Assembly (NCBI RefSeq): GCF_030813355.1
Contig: NZ_JAUSUD010000008.1
Location: forward strand, 62,001 to 126,000
Length of the DNA: 64,000 bases
Direction of reading: 5' to 3'
DNA from: Metabacillus malikii
GTDB taxonomy: Bacteria > Bacillota > Bacilli > Bacillales > Bacillaceae
The notes beneath the pieces were generated by a model. It did no database searches, was not told where the DNA came from, and saw only the letters and a program-made list of their open reading frames with translations. Positions 1 to 8,673 of this stretch are shown piece by piece (position 1 is the first letter of the stretch; each line of letters begins with the position of its first letter). The translations under genes and the position numbers were made by a program.

Positions 1-2791
1 CGATTTCACTTCTAGTTTCTTTTTGAATACTTTCAGATGCAGAAACATCAGATAATGGAATCAAGCCTAAATCTGTAACAATCGCAACTTCATCTTCAAG
101 ATCATAGGAATCCTCTTCATGATATGGAGCACCACTCCATGCAGATTGGAATAACTCATAAACCTCATTATTACCAACCTGTAAATACCCTCTACCAGTT
201 ACAGTGATTGATGCAGCATCACCATTTTTTAATATCTCGCGGCTATCCTCTACATTCTGCACTTTTAATGCTACTCTAAAGCGCGCATTACTCCAGATTT
301 GATTATCAATTACACCACCAGGCTTCTGCGTGGCAAGAATGAGATGGACCCCTAAACTACGGCCTATACGAGCTGCACTGACTAATTCCTTTATGAATTC
401 TGGTTCCTCTGCTTTTAATTCTGCAAATTCATCCGAAATTAAAAAGAGATGTGGTAAAGGCTTTGCAGCTTTTCCTTGTTTATAAAGCTTTGTATAATCG
501 TTTATATGCGAAACACTATACCGGTCAAATAAACGTTGCCGTTGCTTTAACTCACTTTTTATTGATGCTAATGCCCGTAGGCTAAAGTTTTTACTACCTT
601 CTATATTCGTAATCGTCCCGAGCAAGTGTGGCATATTTTTAAATGGCTGTGCCATACCTCCACCCTTATAATCAATGAGGAGAAATGCAACTTCATGCGG
701 GTGAAAATGTACTGCTAGAGATAAGATATACGTTTGTAAAAATTCACTCTTACCAGACCCTGTTGTACCAGCTAGCAAACCATGTGGCCCATGTGCCTTT
801 TCATGTAAGTTTAATTCAACTGTATCTTCCTTCCCCTTTAAACCGATAGGAACAGCTAATGATTTTGCAGATTCCTTCGTTAACCAAAATTGCTTAATTG
901 GGAGCTGCTCGATCGTTTTCACATTCATCATTTCCAGGAAAGATACACTAGAAGGTATTGAGTTCGTCATTCCCATTTGATGGTCAAGCGTTCGTAACAT
1001 TCGTGCATAGGGTTCATTGTTCTCTCGATGATGAGTATCTAATGTAAAAGGAATTTTCACCGCTTTCTTCTGTTGAATTAAGATATCACCTTGTTCGTCA
1101 TTAATGTAACGAATAAGTGTATGAATATTGTCTGATAAACTTTCCTTTGCCTCTGCAGCAAATATAACCGATATGCCTAAGTGACTATGTTCACCTTCTA
1201 GATACTCTAAGATAACGTGGTCAGCAATCAGTTGATGATTCGTGACAACAAAGACGAATTGTGGAGAGTAACGGATTTTCTCTTTCTCTTCTTCCAAATC
1301 ACGTTCGCGAATCAATTCATATAATGAGTAAAGGAGCTGGTCACGTGTCTTCTCATTGTAGATAAATCCCTTTGCGTATGAACCGGGGAGCTGAAAATGC
1401 GGTAACCACTTCATCCATTCCCACTCTTTATATTCCTCTTCATTAAAAATAAAGACAAAGCGCAAATCATGATAGCTATGAAAAAAGGCAAGCTGACCTA
1501 TAATTTGGTGTAACTCATTTTTTAAAACTGAATCTTTACCAATTAGACCTATCGCACCTTCTGATAGGTTTGCTGTAACTGGTAAATTTGACAGCTTTTT
1601 ATAATATCTTTCTAACCTTTGCGATTCTTCTAACAAATGGTCGGTTTCTCGATTAGACAAATCTGATGAACTCATCGATATTTTATAGCTAGCATCAACG
1701 GATCCAAGACCTAATCGAAACTGTAGGACATCAGGACTTTCAAGCGTTCTCTCCCAAAGACGGTCAGAAAGTTGATTTGTTAAATATTTCATTCTCTCAA
1801 AAGACGGGTAATGAAACGTTAAGACTTCTTTTTGTTTATCTGCTAATGCTTGAAGCTCTTGTCTTTTCATTTCAAGATAATTCGTATAAATGCGTAACCG
1901 TCTTTCTTTTGCTCTTTTTTGGTTACCCTTATCCTTGAAGTAATGAACAGTTGAGGTAACAATCGTTGTCAAGAACATGATTAACGTGATAAGAATATAG
2001 ATTCCCCTCGGAACAAAAATAGCGACAAGACCCATTGCAAGTAACATCACTAATGGTGGCAAGATAATTAACCATAAGCTCCGATTTGAAGGTTCTTGTT
2101 CTTGAGACGGAAATGAAAGTCTAACATCTTCATCTGGCAGGTCATAAACCATACGTGGTGTTCTTCGATAAATCGGATACTTCTTTTGCATCTCAGACTG
2201 TGGCTTAAGCGTTTCTGAAAGTGTTGTCTTATAGTCAATTAAACTTTCAATCTGAATAAAATCCTCTTCTAGTAATGTAATCTTCATATAAGGCCAAAAA
2301 ATGCAGTCACCTATCATCATATTTGCAGAGCCATCAAATTGAGAGCCATTTAGAAATAGTGATTCCTGTTCAGCTGTACTAATTTTCCAACCTTCGCTTT
2401 CCTTATGGAGCGTAAATTGAATTTGAGAAAAGGGAGCTTCCACATTCTTTTGAAATGCTCCACCAGACTCTTCAATTTGAAAGGTGACCTCTAGTTGATG
2501 TCCTATATAGTAGGTTTTTGCAGCCATTAATGTTGGAGTAATCACTAAGAATGGTGCATCCAAATCAGTACCGATTGGATATGGTTGCTTCTCCTCAATC
2601 ACAACGCTTTTCCGATTATCATCCACCATATAATAGTGATTATCTTCTGTAATGATTTTTACCGTCTTTTCAAGTCCACGCACAGTGATTGTATGCTGCA
2701 AATCATGACCAATTGTCACTTCTTGTTTTTGATTCAGCGTTATAGAAAGCTGCTGATAGGACTGATTATAAAAAACCCATAATATATGCAT
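1..2791 (-). CDS. essC: EssC/YukBA-type FtsK-SpoIIIE ATPase of the type VII (Esx) secretion system, N-terminal part
   Basis: This is the membrane motor ATPase that drives export of WXG100 proteins. About 930 N-terminal residues are visible; the gene continues beyond the left edge (family members are about 1,480 residues). The start reads MHILWVFYNQ, and a GGCGG-type ribosome binding site 8 nt upstream favours this ATG over an in-frame ATG 6 nt earlier. The first ~190 residues look like the two forkhead-associated domains of the family. Two adjacent hydrophobic segments follow at about 225-270. The first FtsK/SpoIIIE domain has a Walker A GTTGSGKSEF near residue 677 and a Walker B-like LFLISDEFAEL near 784. 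It is the last visible gene of esxA-yukD-essB-essC. The later ATPase domains and any downstream yueB/essA-like genes cannot be seen. Confidence 0.93.
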   Translation of the reverse strand, partial: MHILWVFYNQSYQQLSITLNQKQEVTIGHDLQHTITVRGLEKTVKIITEDNHYYMVDDNRKSVVIEEKQPYPIGTDLDAPFLVITPTLMAAKTYYIGHQLEVTFQIEESGGAFQKNVEAPFSQIQFTLHKESEGWKISTAEQESLFLNGSQFDGSANMMIGDCIFWPYMKITLLEEDFIQIESLIDYKTTLSETLKPQSEMQKKYPIYRRTPRMVYDLPDEDVRLSFPSQEQEPSNRSLWLIILPPLVMLLAMGLVAIFVPRGIYILITLIMFLTTIVTSTVHYFKDKGNQKRAKERRLRIYTNYLEMKRQELQALADKQKEVLTFHYPSFERMKYLTNQLSDRLWERTLESPDVLQFRLGLGSVDASYKISMSSSDLSNRETDHLLEESQRLERYYKKLSNLPVTANLSEGAIGLIGKDSVLKNELHQIIGQLAFFHSYHDLRFVFIFNEEEYKEWEWMKWLPHFQLPGSYAKGFIYNEKTRDQLLYSLYELIRERDLEEEKEKIRYSPQFVFVVTNHQLIADHVILEYLEGEHSHLGISVIFAAEAKESLSDNIHTLIRYINDEQGDILIQQKKAVKIPFTLDTHHRENNEPYARMLRTLDHQMGMTNSIPSSVSFLEMMNVKTIEQLPIKQFWLTKESAKSLAVPIGLKGKEDTVELNLHEKAHGPHGLLAGTTGSGKSEFLQTYILSLAVHFHPHEVAFLLIDYKGGGMAQPFKNMPHLLGTITNIEGSKNFSLRALASIKSELKQRQRLFDRYSVSHINDYTKLYKQGKAAKPLPHLFLISDEFAELKAEEPEFIKELVSAARIGRSLGVHLILATQKPGGVIDNQIWSNARFRVALKVQNVEDSREILKNGDAASITVTGRGYLQVGNNEVYELFQSAWSGAPYHEEDSYDLEDEVAIVTDLGLIPLSDVSASESIQKETRSEI

Positions 2792-2829
2792 CTGCATCAC
2801 CGCCTGTTCTTGTTAGTAAACCTTATCTG

Positions 2830-4170
2830 TTATTTTTTCTCCTCAGAATCCTGTATAGTTTGCTTTTCTTCTGCCTTTGTTTCTATTGCTTCATTTTCCG
2901 CATTTCCTTGCTGCTCTAGTTCACTTGATTGCCCGCTTGCAGGAAGAGAGGTTTCGTCTTCTTCAATTACTTCCGCTTCTTCGTTCACTATTTCCTCTTC
3001 CATTTCTTTCTCCATTTCAGCACGATATTGGTCAATTTCTGCTTCAATCTCTGTTAAAAGCTGTTTACGCTCATCACTGTCTAGGTTATCATCTGCTTTA
3101 ACTTGTTCCTCGTATTTAAATAATCCATACAGAATTAATTCACGGTCCTCTAACAACCTTGCTATATCTAATGCCTCATCAGCATTTCCTCTGCCAATAT
3201 GAATCCAATACTCAAAATATTTAGGGTCAGATTGTAATGTCACTGTGTTTTGGATGATTTCTTTTTGTTCTTCTGTTAATGACTCATTAATTAGATATGC
3301 GATTGAAAGTTCATATTGTGTTACTTTCGGCATCTCTTTAAATTCATACGGCTGTAATTCGGTTACGACTTCACTGTATTCATTCTTTAAGAACTTTTCC
3401 TGTGCCTCTATAAAACTAGCCTGTTTAGGTTGGATAAAAAACAATGAATACAGGGCAAAAATTAGTGTTGGAATGAAGCAAGCAGCAAGTCCAATAAGAA
3501 TGTATCTATTCAGTTTCCAAGTTTTTTTATTAACAGTAACTAGTAACGCTCTTTCTTCATTAATTTCTTGAATGCGTTTATCTAAAATGGTTAATAGCTC
3601 CGCTAAACTATTTGCATGACATATTTGGTCAATTAATCCTGTACGTTTTAGCGTTTCAAAGTAATTTACGTATTGGGTAAAGGTATATTGTATGTCAACA
3701 ATAGAAGCAATTGTTGCTTTAACATCTTGCATTAATTGATCAGAGTTTTTTTCATATGGTGGAAGGCTCTCTTTCACTCCATAATGTAGAAAGTATGGAT
3801 TTAGCCCTTTATCAACAACAATGTTTTCTGGGCAAACAAATAGATGAATTCTTGTTAATGTATGAGAGATTACCGATTGTACAATACGGAACGCAATAAG
3901 TAAGCGATCTCGTTCATCTATTTTTTGCATGTGAGGAAGGTATGTAAAGGATGTAGGAATTGTGTGACGAACTGATAATTCATCATCCATCATCTGGATT
4001 TGCTTCTTAATAACCGGATTTATTTCTTTTAGAAATGAAATCTCATCTTGATGATTTAGCTTAATTTTTTCCTTTTGAAAGATAAACTCAATTGTTTGCT
4101 TTTCAACTTTAATAATTGCCTCTAGCTTTTCTTCTATGTATGACATTTCTTTTTGTGATGACATCCCCAT
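2830..4170 (-). CDS. essB: EssB/YukC type VII secretion membrane protein
   Basis: EssB/YukC is a bitopic membrane component of the Gram-positive type VII secretion machine. The 446-residue protein has an N-terminal cytoplasmic region (about 1-220) of the pseudokinase-like type known for this family. A single transmembrane helix lies at about 223-246 (YILIGLAACFIPTLIF). A charged, largely helical extracytoplasmic part follows and ends in an acidic, Glu-rich low-complexity tail (about 390-446). An AAGGAG site lies just before the ATG at 4170 and overlaps the end of yukD. The stop is about 38 nt upstream of essC. The position between yukD and essC matches the B. subtilis yuk operon. The acidic tail is longer than I would expect and is probably disordered. 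Confidence 0.92.
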   Translation of the reverse strand: MGMSSQKEMSYIEEKLEAIIKVEKQTIEFIFQKEKIKLNHQDEISFLKEINPVIKKQIQMMDDELSVRHTIPTSFTYLPHMQKIDERDRLLIAFRIVQSVISHTLTRIHLFVCPENIVVDKGLNPYFLHYGVKESLPPYEKNSDQLMQDVKATIASIVDIQYTFTQYVNYFETLKRTGLIDQICHANSLAELLTILDKRIQEINEERALLVTVNKKTWKLNRYILIGLAACFIPTLIFALYSLFFIQPKQASFIEAQEKFLKNEYSEVVTELQPYEFKEMPKVTQYELSIAYLINESLTEEQKEIIQNTVTLQSDPKYFEYWIHIGRGNADEALDIARLLEDRELILYGLFKYEEQVKADDNLDSDERKQLLTEIEAEIDQYRAEMEKEMEEEIVNEEAEVIEEDETSLPASGQSSELEQQGNAENEAIETKAEEKQTIQDSEEKK

Positions 4171-4179
4171 TTAGCTCCT

Positions 4180-4419
4180 TCATAAAATTTCAATACGGTC
4201 TCCTGTTGTAATGCCAACATCAATTAATCGGTTAGTACCATGGGCAACTTTTTGTTTATTCGTTACTCTAATCCAGTAACCATCTCGTGGCTTTTCAGTT
4301 AATTGCTTAGTCTGCCAAACGATATCAATGAACTTTTTAACAGAGTGATAGTTTGACAACCGTAAGTCAAAGCACTCCTGCTGATAATTTTTCAAGTCAA
4401 CTGTTACTTCAATATACAC
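4180..4419 (-). CDS. yukD: YukD/EsaB ubiquitin-like type VII secretion protein
   Basis: A 79-residue protein of the small ubiquitin-fold YukD/EsaB family found in every Bacillus-type Esx locus. In the family it is a cytosolic accessory or regulatory subunit and is not known to be conjugated to other proteins. The start is GTG, giving MYIEVTVDLK, with GAGGTG 8 nt upstream. The beta-rich pattern and the C-terminal TTGDRIEIL fit the family. It lies between esxA and essB. A hairpin separates it from esxA, so it may be transcribed mostly by read-through of the abundant esxA message. Confidence 0.88.
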   Translation of the reverse strand: MYIEVTVDLKNYQQECFDLRLSNYHSVKKFIDIVWQTKQLTEKPRDGYWIRVTNKQKVAHGTNRLIDVGITTGDRIEIL

Positions 4420-4438
4420 TGTCGTTCACCTCATAAGG

Positions 4439-4488
4439 AAAAGACTGTCCAGCATAGGTCTGACCCTAATAATTCGAGACAGTCTTTT
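4439..4488 (-). terminator. Intra-operon hairpin between esxA and yukD
   Basis: The perfect arms AAAAGACTGTC (4439-4449) and GACAGTCTTTT (4478-4488) form an 11-bp stem just after the esxA stop, with T-rich flanks on the minus strand. It would act as a partial terminator and 3' stabiliser, giving more secreted substrate (EsxA) than machine. The loop contains GGTCTGACCCT, a sequence that resembles arms of other hairpins in this window. Confidence 0.7.
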
Positions 4489-4510
4489 CTTCTCAATCAT
4501 TTAAGTTCGC

Positions 4511-4804
4511 TTATCCTCTAATTTGGCTAGCAATTTGTTGGTCAGCACTTTCAATTGCGTTTGCTGTCTCATTCAACTGTCTATGAATGCTATCAAGAAG
4601 TTCTTGCATATCGACAAAAGAAGGCCTTAAAGCACTATATTGTTCACTAAACGCTCTGCTAGACTCACCTTTCCACATACCCTCTAATTGATCGATCATG
4701 TTATCCAGTTCATCAATCTGGTCCTTCACTTTATTGCTCTCATTTGAATATCTTCTTGCCATATCTTGCAATTCAGCAGGTGTCACTTGAATTAATCCTG
4801 ACAT
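4511..4804 (-). CDS. esxA: EsxA/YukE WXG100-family secreted protein
   Basis: A 97-residue WXG100 protein, the signal-peptide-less helical hairpin exported by the type VII system. It has the hallmark W-K-G at residues 44-46 in the turn between two long amphipathic helices. I place the start at ATG 4804 (MSGLIQVTPA) because a GGGAG ribosome binding site sits 8 nt upstream. An in-frame TTG at 4819 overlaps that site and is unlikely to be used. The length and the MSGxI start match YukE of B. subtilis. It is the first gene of the operon, with its own promoter upstream and a hairpin directly after its stop. Confidence 0.95.
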   Translation of the reverse strand: MSGLIQVTPAELQDMARRYSNESNKVKDQIDELDNMIDQLEGMWKGESSRAFSEQYSALRPSFVDMQELLDSIHRQLNETANAIESADQQIASQIRG

Positions 4805-4859
4805 ATTCTCATCTCCCAATTGTTTTTTTGGTAATCATCTATATAAAATGTGAGTACCC

Positions 4860-4900
4860 ATAGTAGTAAATATCCTCTACTAGTCAAATGAGAGGATATT
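4860..4900 (-). promoter_or_regulatory. Putative esx promoter with inverted repeat around the -35
   Basis: On the minus strand a TTGACT -35 (4882-4887) is followed after 16 bp by TACTAT (4860-4865). A 10-bp perfect inverted repeat, AATATCCTCT (4869-4878) and AGAGGATATT (4891-4900), straddles the -35, a good place for a repressor or activator. A related motif, (C/G)TTAGTARAGGATRT-like, recurs at 5146-5160 and 5186-5200. In B. subtilis the yuk operon depends on DegU; whether this motif is a DegU site is unknown. Confidence 0.5.
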
Positions 4901-4904
4901 ATCG

Positions 4905-5270
4905 TTTTACAAAAAGATCCTATAATATACCAATATCATATCTATTTAAATAAAAACAGTTTATTAGAGTAATCTGTTTAAAAACCATACTTTCCTCCTT
5001 ATCTGCACAAAAACCACAGGTACATCTACTTATCTTTCACTCTAGTTTACCAATGGAAAAATAACCCAAAGGTAATAACATATTGATGAGGATTTAGGTA
5101 AATTTACTTAAGTACCATTACATTGTCTTATACAGAGGTACCAAGACATCCTCTACTAACTAAAATCTAAGCTTTAACTTAGCCTCTAGTAAAGGATATC
5201 CTAGTATTTAGCAAAACTAAAAGAATACTTATTATGTAAAGAATCGTATTCAGTTCACTATTATGCTAAT
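4905..5270. other. Intergenic region upstream of the esx operon
   Basis: No coding sequence is supported here. The stretch is AT-rich. It holds two further copies of the 15-bp motif found at the esx promoter: 5146-5160, same orientation as the promoter copy, and 5186-5200, opposite orientation and extended into a GGATATCC palindrome. Otherwise I see nothing convincing. Confidence 0.5.
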
Positions 5271-5318
5271 AAAAAAGGATGTTCAAAAGGCTATAACTTA
5301 CTAACCTTTCGAACATCC
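5271..5318 (-). terminator. Terminator of the ECF/PHP operon
   Basis: The arms CCTTTCGAACATCC (5305-5318) and GGATGTTCAAAAGG (5277-5290) form a strong stem. On the minus strand it ends in a run of T (A-run at 5271-5276 on the plus strand). It closes the operon that ends with the PHP gene. Confidence 0.85.
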
Positions 5319-5334
5319 TCGTGTTATAAGTAAT

Positions 5335-6105
5335 TTATTTCATATGTACATTTAACTCAACCATTTGTTTCATATATTTTTTAACTAACTTTGCTGATTT
5401 CACTTTAATTGGTAGACTAGGAGATATCTCGATAGCATACTGCCCCTGTTGAATAGAAGATTTCAGCTGTTGAATCGTATGACAAGCTACATCAAACCTA
5501 TTCACAACACACCCATATTGTAGGAAATGATGGGTGTCACTCCCCCCAACAATTGGCTTACCTACCATTTCAGCAAATGGCTGCAGCTTTGTACGATACG
5601 CTTCTTCACCTTGTGTATAGATGTCTTTACCATTTAAATCAAAGGCATCTAATCTTTTTAACTGTTCAATATCATGATGATAAAGTGGTGTGCTTTTTCG
5701 AAACGGATGTGCACCGATTTTTAATACATTATATTGCTCGGCAAGATTGAGTAAATCTCTGAATGCAATGAAATGTTCTTCTTCCTTATGTGGAATTAAC
5801 TGTTTATAAATGGCTAGTATGTCCTTACGGTTACCGATGAGTAATATATGACCAATTTCCTTTACATCTACTTCAATTCCCGGAAATAGCCTAAATCCAT
5901 CTATATCATAGAAATCCTCTACATATGAGTAATTGTTATCCAGATAATCATAAATATCAGTGAACATCCGTGTATTAAAATGCTCTGTCATCGCCATAGC
6001 TGTCAATCCATTATCTTGTGCTTCTTGTATCATCTCTCTGAAATATTCGGGCATAAAATCTGCTTTCTTTGATAACTTAACATGTGTATGAAAGTCTATA
6101 TACAT
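5335..6105 (-). CDS. PHP-domain phosphoesterase (HisJ-like)
   Basis: A 256-residue metal-dependent hydrolase of the polymerase-and-histidinol-phosphatase (PHP) superfamily. Metal ligands are visible in FHTHVK near the N-terminus, TEHFN, GAHPFR and the C-terminal GGSDTHH. Members include histidinol phosphatase and nucleotide or sugar phosphoesterases, so the substrate cannot be named. The start is taken at ATG 6105 (MYIDFHTH), with GAGGAG 7 nt upstream; an earlier in-frame ATG overlaps that site. It is the last gene of the ECF transporter operon, 63 bp after ecfT. No other his gene is nearby, which argues against histidine biosynthesis. A role in processing the imported compound is an inference from position. 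Confidence 0.8.
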   Translation of the reverse strand: MYIDFHTHVKLSKKADFMPEYFREMIQEAQDNGLTAMAMTEHFNTRMFTDIYDYLDNNYSYVEDFYDIDGFRLFPGIEVDVKEIGHILLIGNRKDILAIYKQLIPHKEEEHFIAFRDLLNLAEQYNVLKIGAHPFRKSTPLYHHDIEQLKRLDAFDLNGKDIYTQGEEAYRTKLQPFAEMVGKPIVGGSDTHHFLQYGCVVNRFDVACHTIQQLKSSIQQGQYAIEISPSLPIKVKSAKLVKKYMKQMVELNVHMK

Positions 6106-6168
6106 CTTCAAACTCCTCATCCAAATTTAAATTTTTATTTAACAAAAATATTCACTTTTAATCTATTA

Positions 6169-6984
6169 TTAATGACTAAATAACATGAACGTTCCAGCAA
6201 TATATATCATTGAGAAACTAATGAATATACAATCTCGGACTGAAAACTTCAAGTGTGCTATTTTTAATTTCTTCACATCTTTATTTGTAAATGCGTAGGA
6301 GAACCCTTTCGTCTCCAGAGCTTCAACTGTTGTTCGGGCTCTTTTTGATGTACTTAATATTAATGGATAAAACGAAAGTACCGCTAGTTTACAAAAGTAC
6401 ACAATCATGCGCCAATACAGGAACCCGTTCTTTTCCGGTGCTTTCCCCCTTAAGCGAAAAGAGAGAAACACATGATGATATTCTTCTAATAAGCTAGGTA
6501 ACATCCGATATCCATATGCAATACTAAACGAAACTTGGCCAGGTACTCCGATACTTAAAAGGCCATCACTTAATTTCTCAGGATCCATCGAGCAAAAAAC
6601 CGTAATACTCGCTAAGGAAATAACTGATAATTTCAAGGTTAGCTTCATAAGTGGCAGTAGAACATCGAGATTTCCTCCGAAAAACCATGAAACCACAACC
6701 ATATATCCCGCTTGACTTATCAATCCTAAGGAAAGAATTACGAGAATTAGCGGACTAACCCGCGCTAGAATTGTTGTAAAAACCATAAAAATGAACATGC
6801 TAAAAAGAACGGCTTGGTTATGAATGAACCAAGGTACAATCCCAAAAAAGAGATACCATATGAATAAAGTTCTTGGGTCCAATTTCGCCAAAAAGGTATT
6901 TCCATTTCCATAAGCAGTATTCAATAATTCTATTTTCACTTGTTCAACAGATAATTTATCAAACAGTTTGCGTGTATAATCCAC
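6169..6984 (-). CDS. ECF transporter transmembrane subunit EcfT
   Basis: A 271-residue integral membrane protein with about 5-6 hydrophobic segments (CbiQ/EcfT family). It couples the two ATPase domains to the substrate-binding S component. The family's cytoplasmic coupling motif is recognisable in STSKRARTTVEALETKGF. The start is GTG (MDYTRKLF) with GGAGGGTG upstream. It overlaps the end of the ATPase gene by 26 bp, which implies translational coupling. It belongs to an S-A(A)-T operon of the dedicated (group I) ECF type. Confidence 0.88.
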   Translation of the reverse strand: MDYTRKLFDKLSVEQVKIELLNTAYGNGNTFLAKLDPRTLFIWYLFFGIVPWFIHNQAVLFSMFIFMVFTTILARVSPLILVILSLGLISQAGYMVVVSWFFGGNLDVLLPLMKLTLKLSVISLASITVFCSMDPEKLSDGLLSIGVPGQVSFSIAYGYRMLPSLLEEYHHVFLSFRLRGKAPEKNGFLYWRMIVYFCKLAVLSFYPLILSTSKRARTTVEALETKGFSYAFTNKDVKKLKIAHLKFSVRDCIFISFSMIYIAGTFMLFSH

Positions 6985-8671
6985 TTTTCACCCTCCTCCT
7001 TTCCATATAATGAACAAAGTCCCGAACAGTATATGTTAAAGGTTTCATTCCTAGCCTTCTACTAAGTTCTACTATTTGCGGTGCCTCAAGTCCCGCCTGC
7101 TTCAGCAACTCATTGTTTGAGAATACTGTCTCTCTAGTTCCATCATGGATAACCTCTCCATCACTAAGAACAATGATTCTGTTTGCCCATTCTGCCACTA
7201 ATTGCATATCATGAGTTGCCACTATGACAGTTTCAGCAGAGTTTTCTAGTTTACTAATTAACTTTGTTATATGTTTTCTAGTTGCGATATCAAGGTTTGC
7301 TGTTGGTTCATCTAATAAAATTACCGAGGGATTCATAGCCACACCGATAGCAAGTGATGCCCTTCTTTGCTGCCCACCACTCATTAAACGACCATCCCGC
7401 TGTTGTAGGTGTGTAAGCTCAAACTGCTCTAATATCTCATCCACAATTCCCTCAAAATTTTCTACTCTTCTAGCTTTCAAGAAGAATTCGACATCTTTTC
7501 TTATACTATCTTCGATAAACATTTCCTCAGGATTTTGATAGATGTAAGTTACAAAGTCTGCTAATTTTTCTGGTTTGTAATTTTTTGTGTCAAAACCGTT
7601 TACAAGAACTTCTCCGCTGTCTGGTTTTACAAGACCGGTCAATAATTTCATTAAGGATGATTTGCCAGCTCCGTTATTACCAATTAAGGCAATTAAATCG
7701 CCTCGATTGATAGTAAGATTTAGGTTTTTCAACACCATTTTTTTATCACGATTAATCGTTTTATACCCATATTTCAGATTATTTATCTTAATATAGGACT
7801 CTTTACTAATAGAATCATCATGACCAAGCTCTGAAATGGTAGATTGGTTTGTGCTATCCTTCCGAAAGTAATCTACAGCTTCAGCTAACGTGAGCGGATA
7901 TGGACCTTCATCACCAAGCTGATATGCAGCCTGTGTGACTTGCGGCGGGTATATTTGTCTGTCCATTAGCGATTCTACTTCTAAAAGTCCTTGTTTTGTC
8001 GGCTTCTTCCATGCTACCTGACCATTGTCCATTAACACTACCTGCTCACAATAATCTGCAATGAATTCTGTATGATGCTCAATGACAATAATTGTTTTCC
8101 CATAAGACGTATGTAGCTTTCTTAAAATCTCATAGACTTCTTTTGCATGACATGGGTCTAATTGTGCAACTGGTTCATCGATAATGAGTATATCCGGGTC
8201 TAAAGAAAGAGCACCTGCAAGAGCTAGTAGATGTTTTTGCCCACCACTTAATTGCCAAATAAACTCTTTGTCATATCCAACAAGACCAACAATTTCTAAC
8301 GCTCTTTTTCCTCGTTCCTTATAGTCAGAGAAACCAAAATTTAATGGCGCAAAGCTAGCATCGTCTAGAACAGTCGGGCGAACAAGTTGGTTTTCAAAAT
8401 CTTGATAAACATAACCAACCTGCTCAGAAAAGCTTGATACTTTTCCTTCCAAGGAGGAATGTCCATTTATTAGAACTTCTCCTTCAAAATCGCCAACATA
8501 ATAGTGAGGAATCAGACCATTCATTAGCTTGCATAATGTTGATTTTCCACTTCCATTTCCACCGACAATTGCAATGAATTCTCCCTTATTAATCGTTAAC
8601 GACACATTCCGTAAAATTGGGCTCTCTGCTCCTGGATAAGTAAAAGTAACGTTATTTATTTCTATCGCCAT
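6959..8671 (-). CDS. ECF transporter energy-coupling ATPase, two fused ABC domains
   Basis: A 570-residue protein with two complete ABC ATPase domains in one chain, like YkoD-type EcfA fusions. Domain 1 has Walker A GGNGSGKST (about 36-44), signature LSGGQKHLLALA and Walker B ILIIDEPVAQLDP. Domain 2 has Walker A GNNGAGKSS (about 330), signature MSGGQQRRASLA and Walker B VILLDEPTANLD. Both sites look intact. A poorly conserved linker (about 225-290) joins them. It starts 2 bp after the S component stop and overlaps ecfT. It energises a single dedicated S component; the substrate is unknown. Confidence 0.9.
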   Translation of the reverse strand: MAIEINNVTFTYPGAESPILRNVSLTINKGEFIAIVGGNGSGKSTLCKLMNGLIPHYYVGDFEGEVLINGHSSLEGKVSSFSEQVGYVYQDFENQLVRPTVLDDASFAPLNFGFSDYKERGKRALEIVGLVGYDKEFIWQLSGGQKHLLALAGALSLDPDILIIDEPVAQLDPCHAKEVYEILRKLHTSYGKTIIVIEHHTEFIADYCEQVVLMDNGQVAWKKPTKQGLLEVESLMDRQIYPPQVTQAAYQLGDEGPYPLTLAEAVDYFRKDSTNQSTISELGHDDSISKESYIKINNLKYGYKTINRDKKMVLKNLNLTINRGDLIALIGNNGAGKSSLMKLLTGLVKPDSGEVLVNGFDTKNYKPEKLADFVTYIYQNPEEMFIEDSIRKDVEFFLKARRVENFEGIVDEILEQFELTHLQQRDGRLMSGGQQRRASLAIGVAMNPSVILLDEPTANLDIATRKHITKLISKLENSAETVIVATHDMQLVAEWANRIIVLSDGEVIHDGTRETVFSNNELLKQAGLEAPQIVELSRRLGMKPLTYTVRDFVHYMERRRVKSGLYTQTV

Positions 8672-8673
8672 TA

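Noticed and set aside
1-2791. Truncated essC pseudogene
   Set aside because: The frame is open to the window edge with intact FHA, membrane and first ATPase domain motifs, so it is simply cut by the window.
5335-6105. Histidinol phosphatase HisJ (histidine biosynthesis)
   Set aside because: The PHP fold fits, but there are no his genes nearby and the gene sits in a transporter operon; only the superfamily is called.
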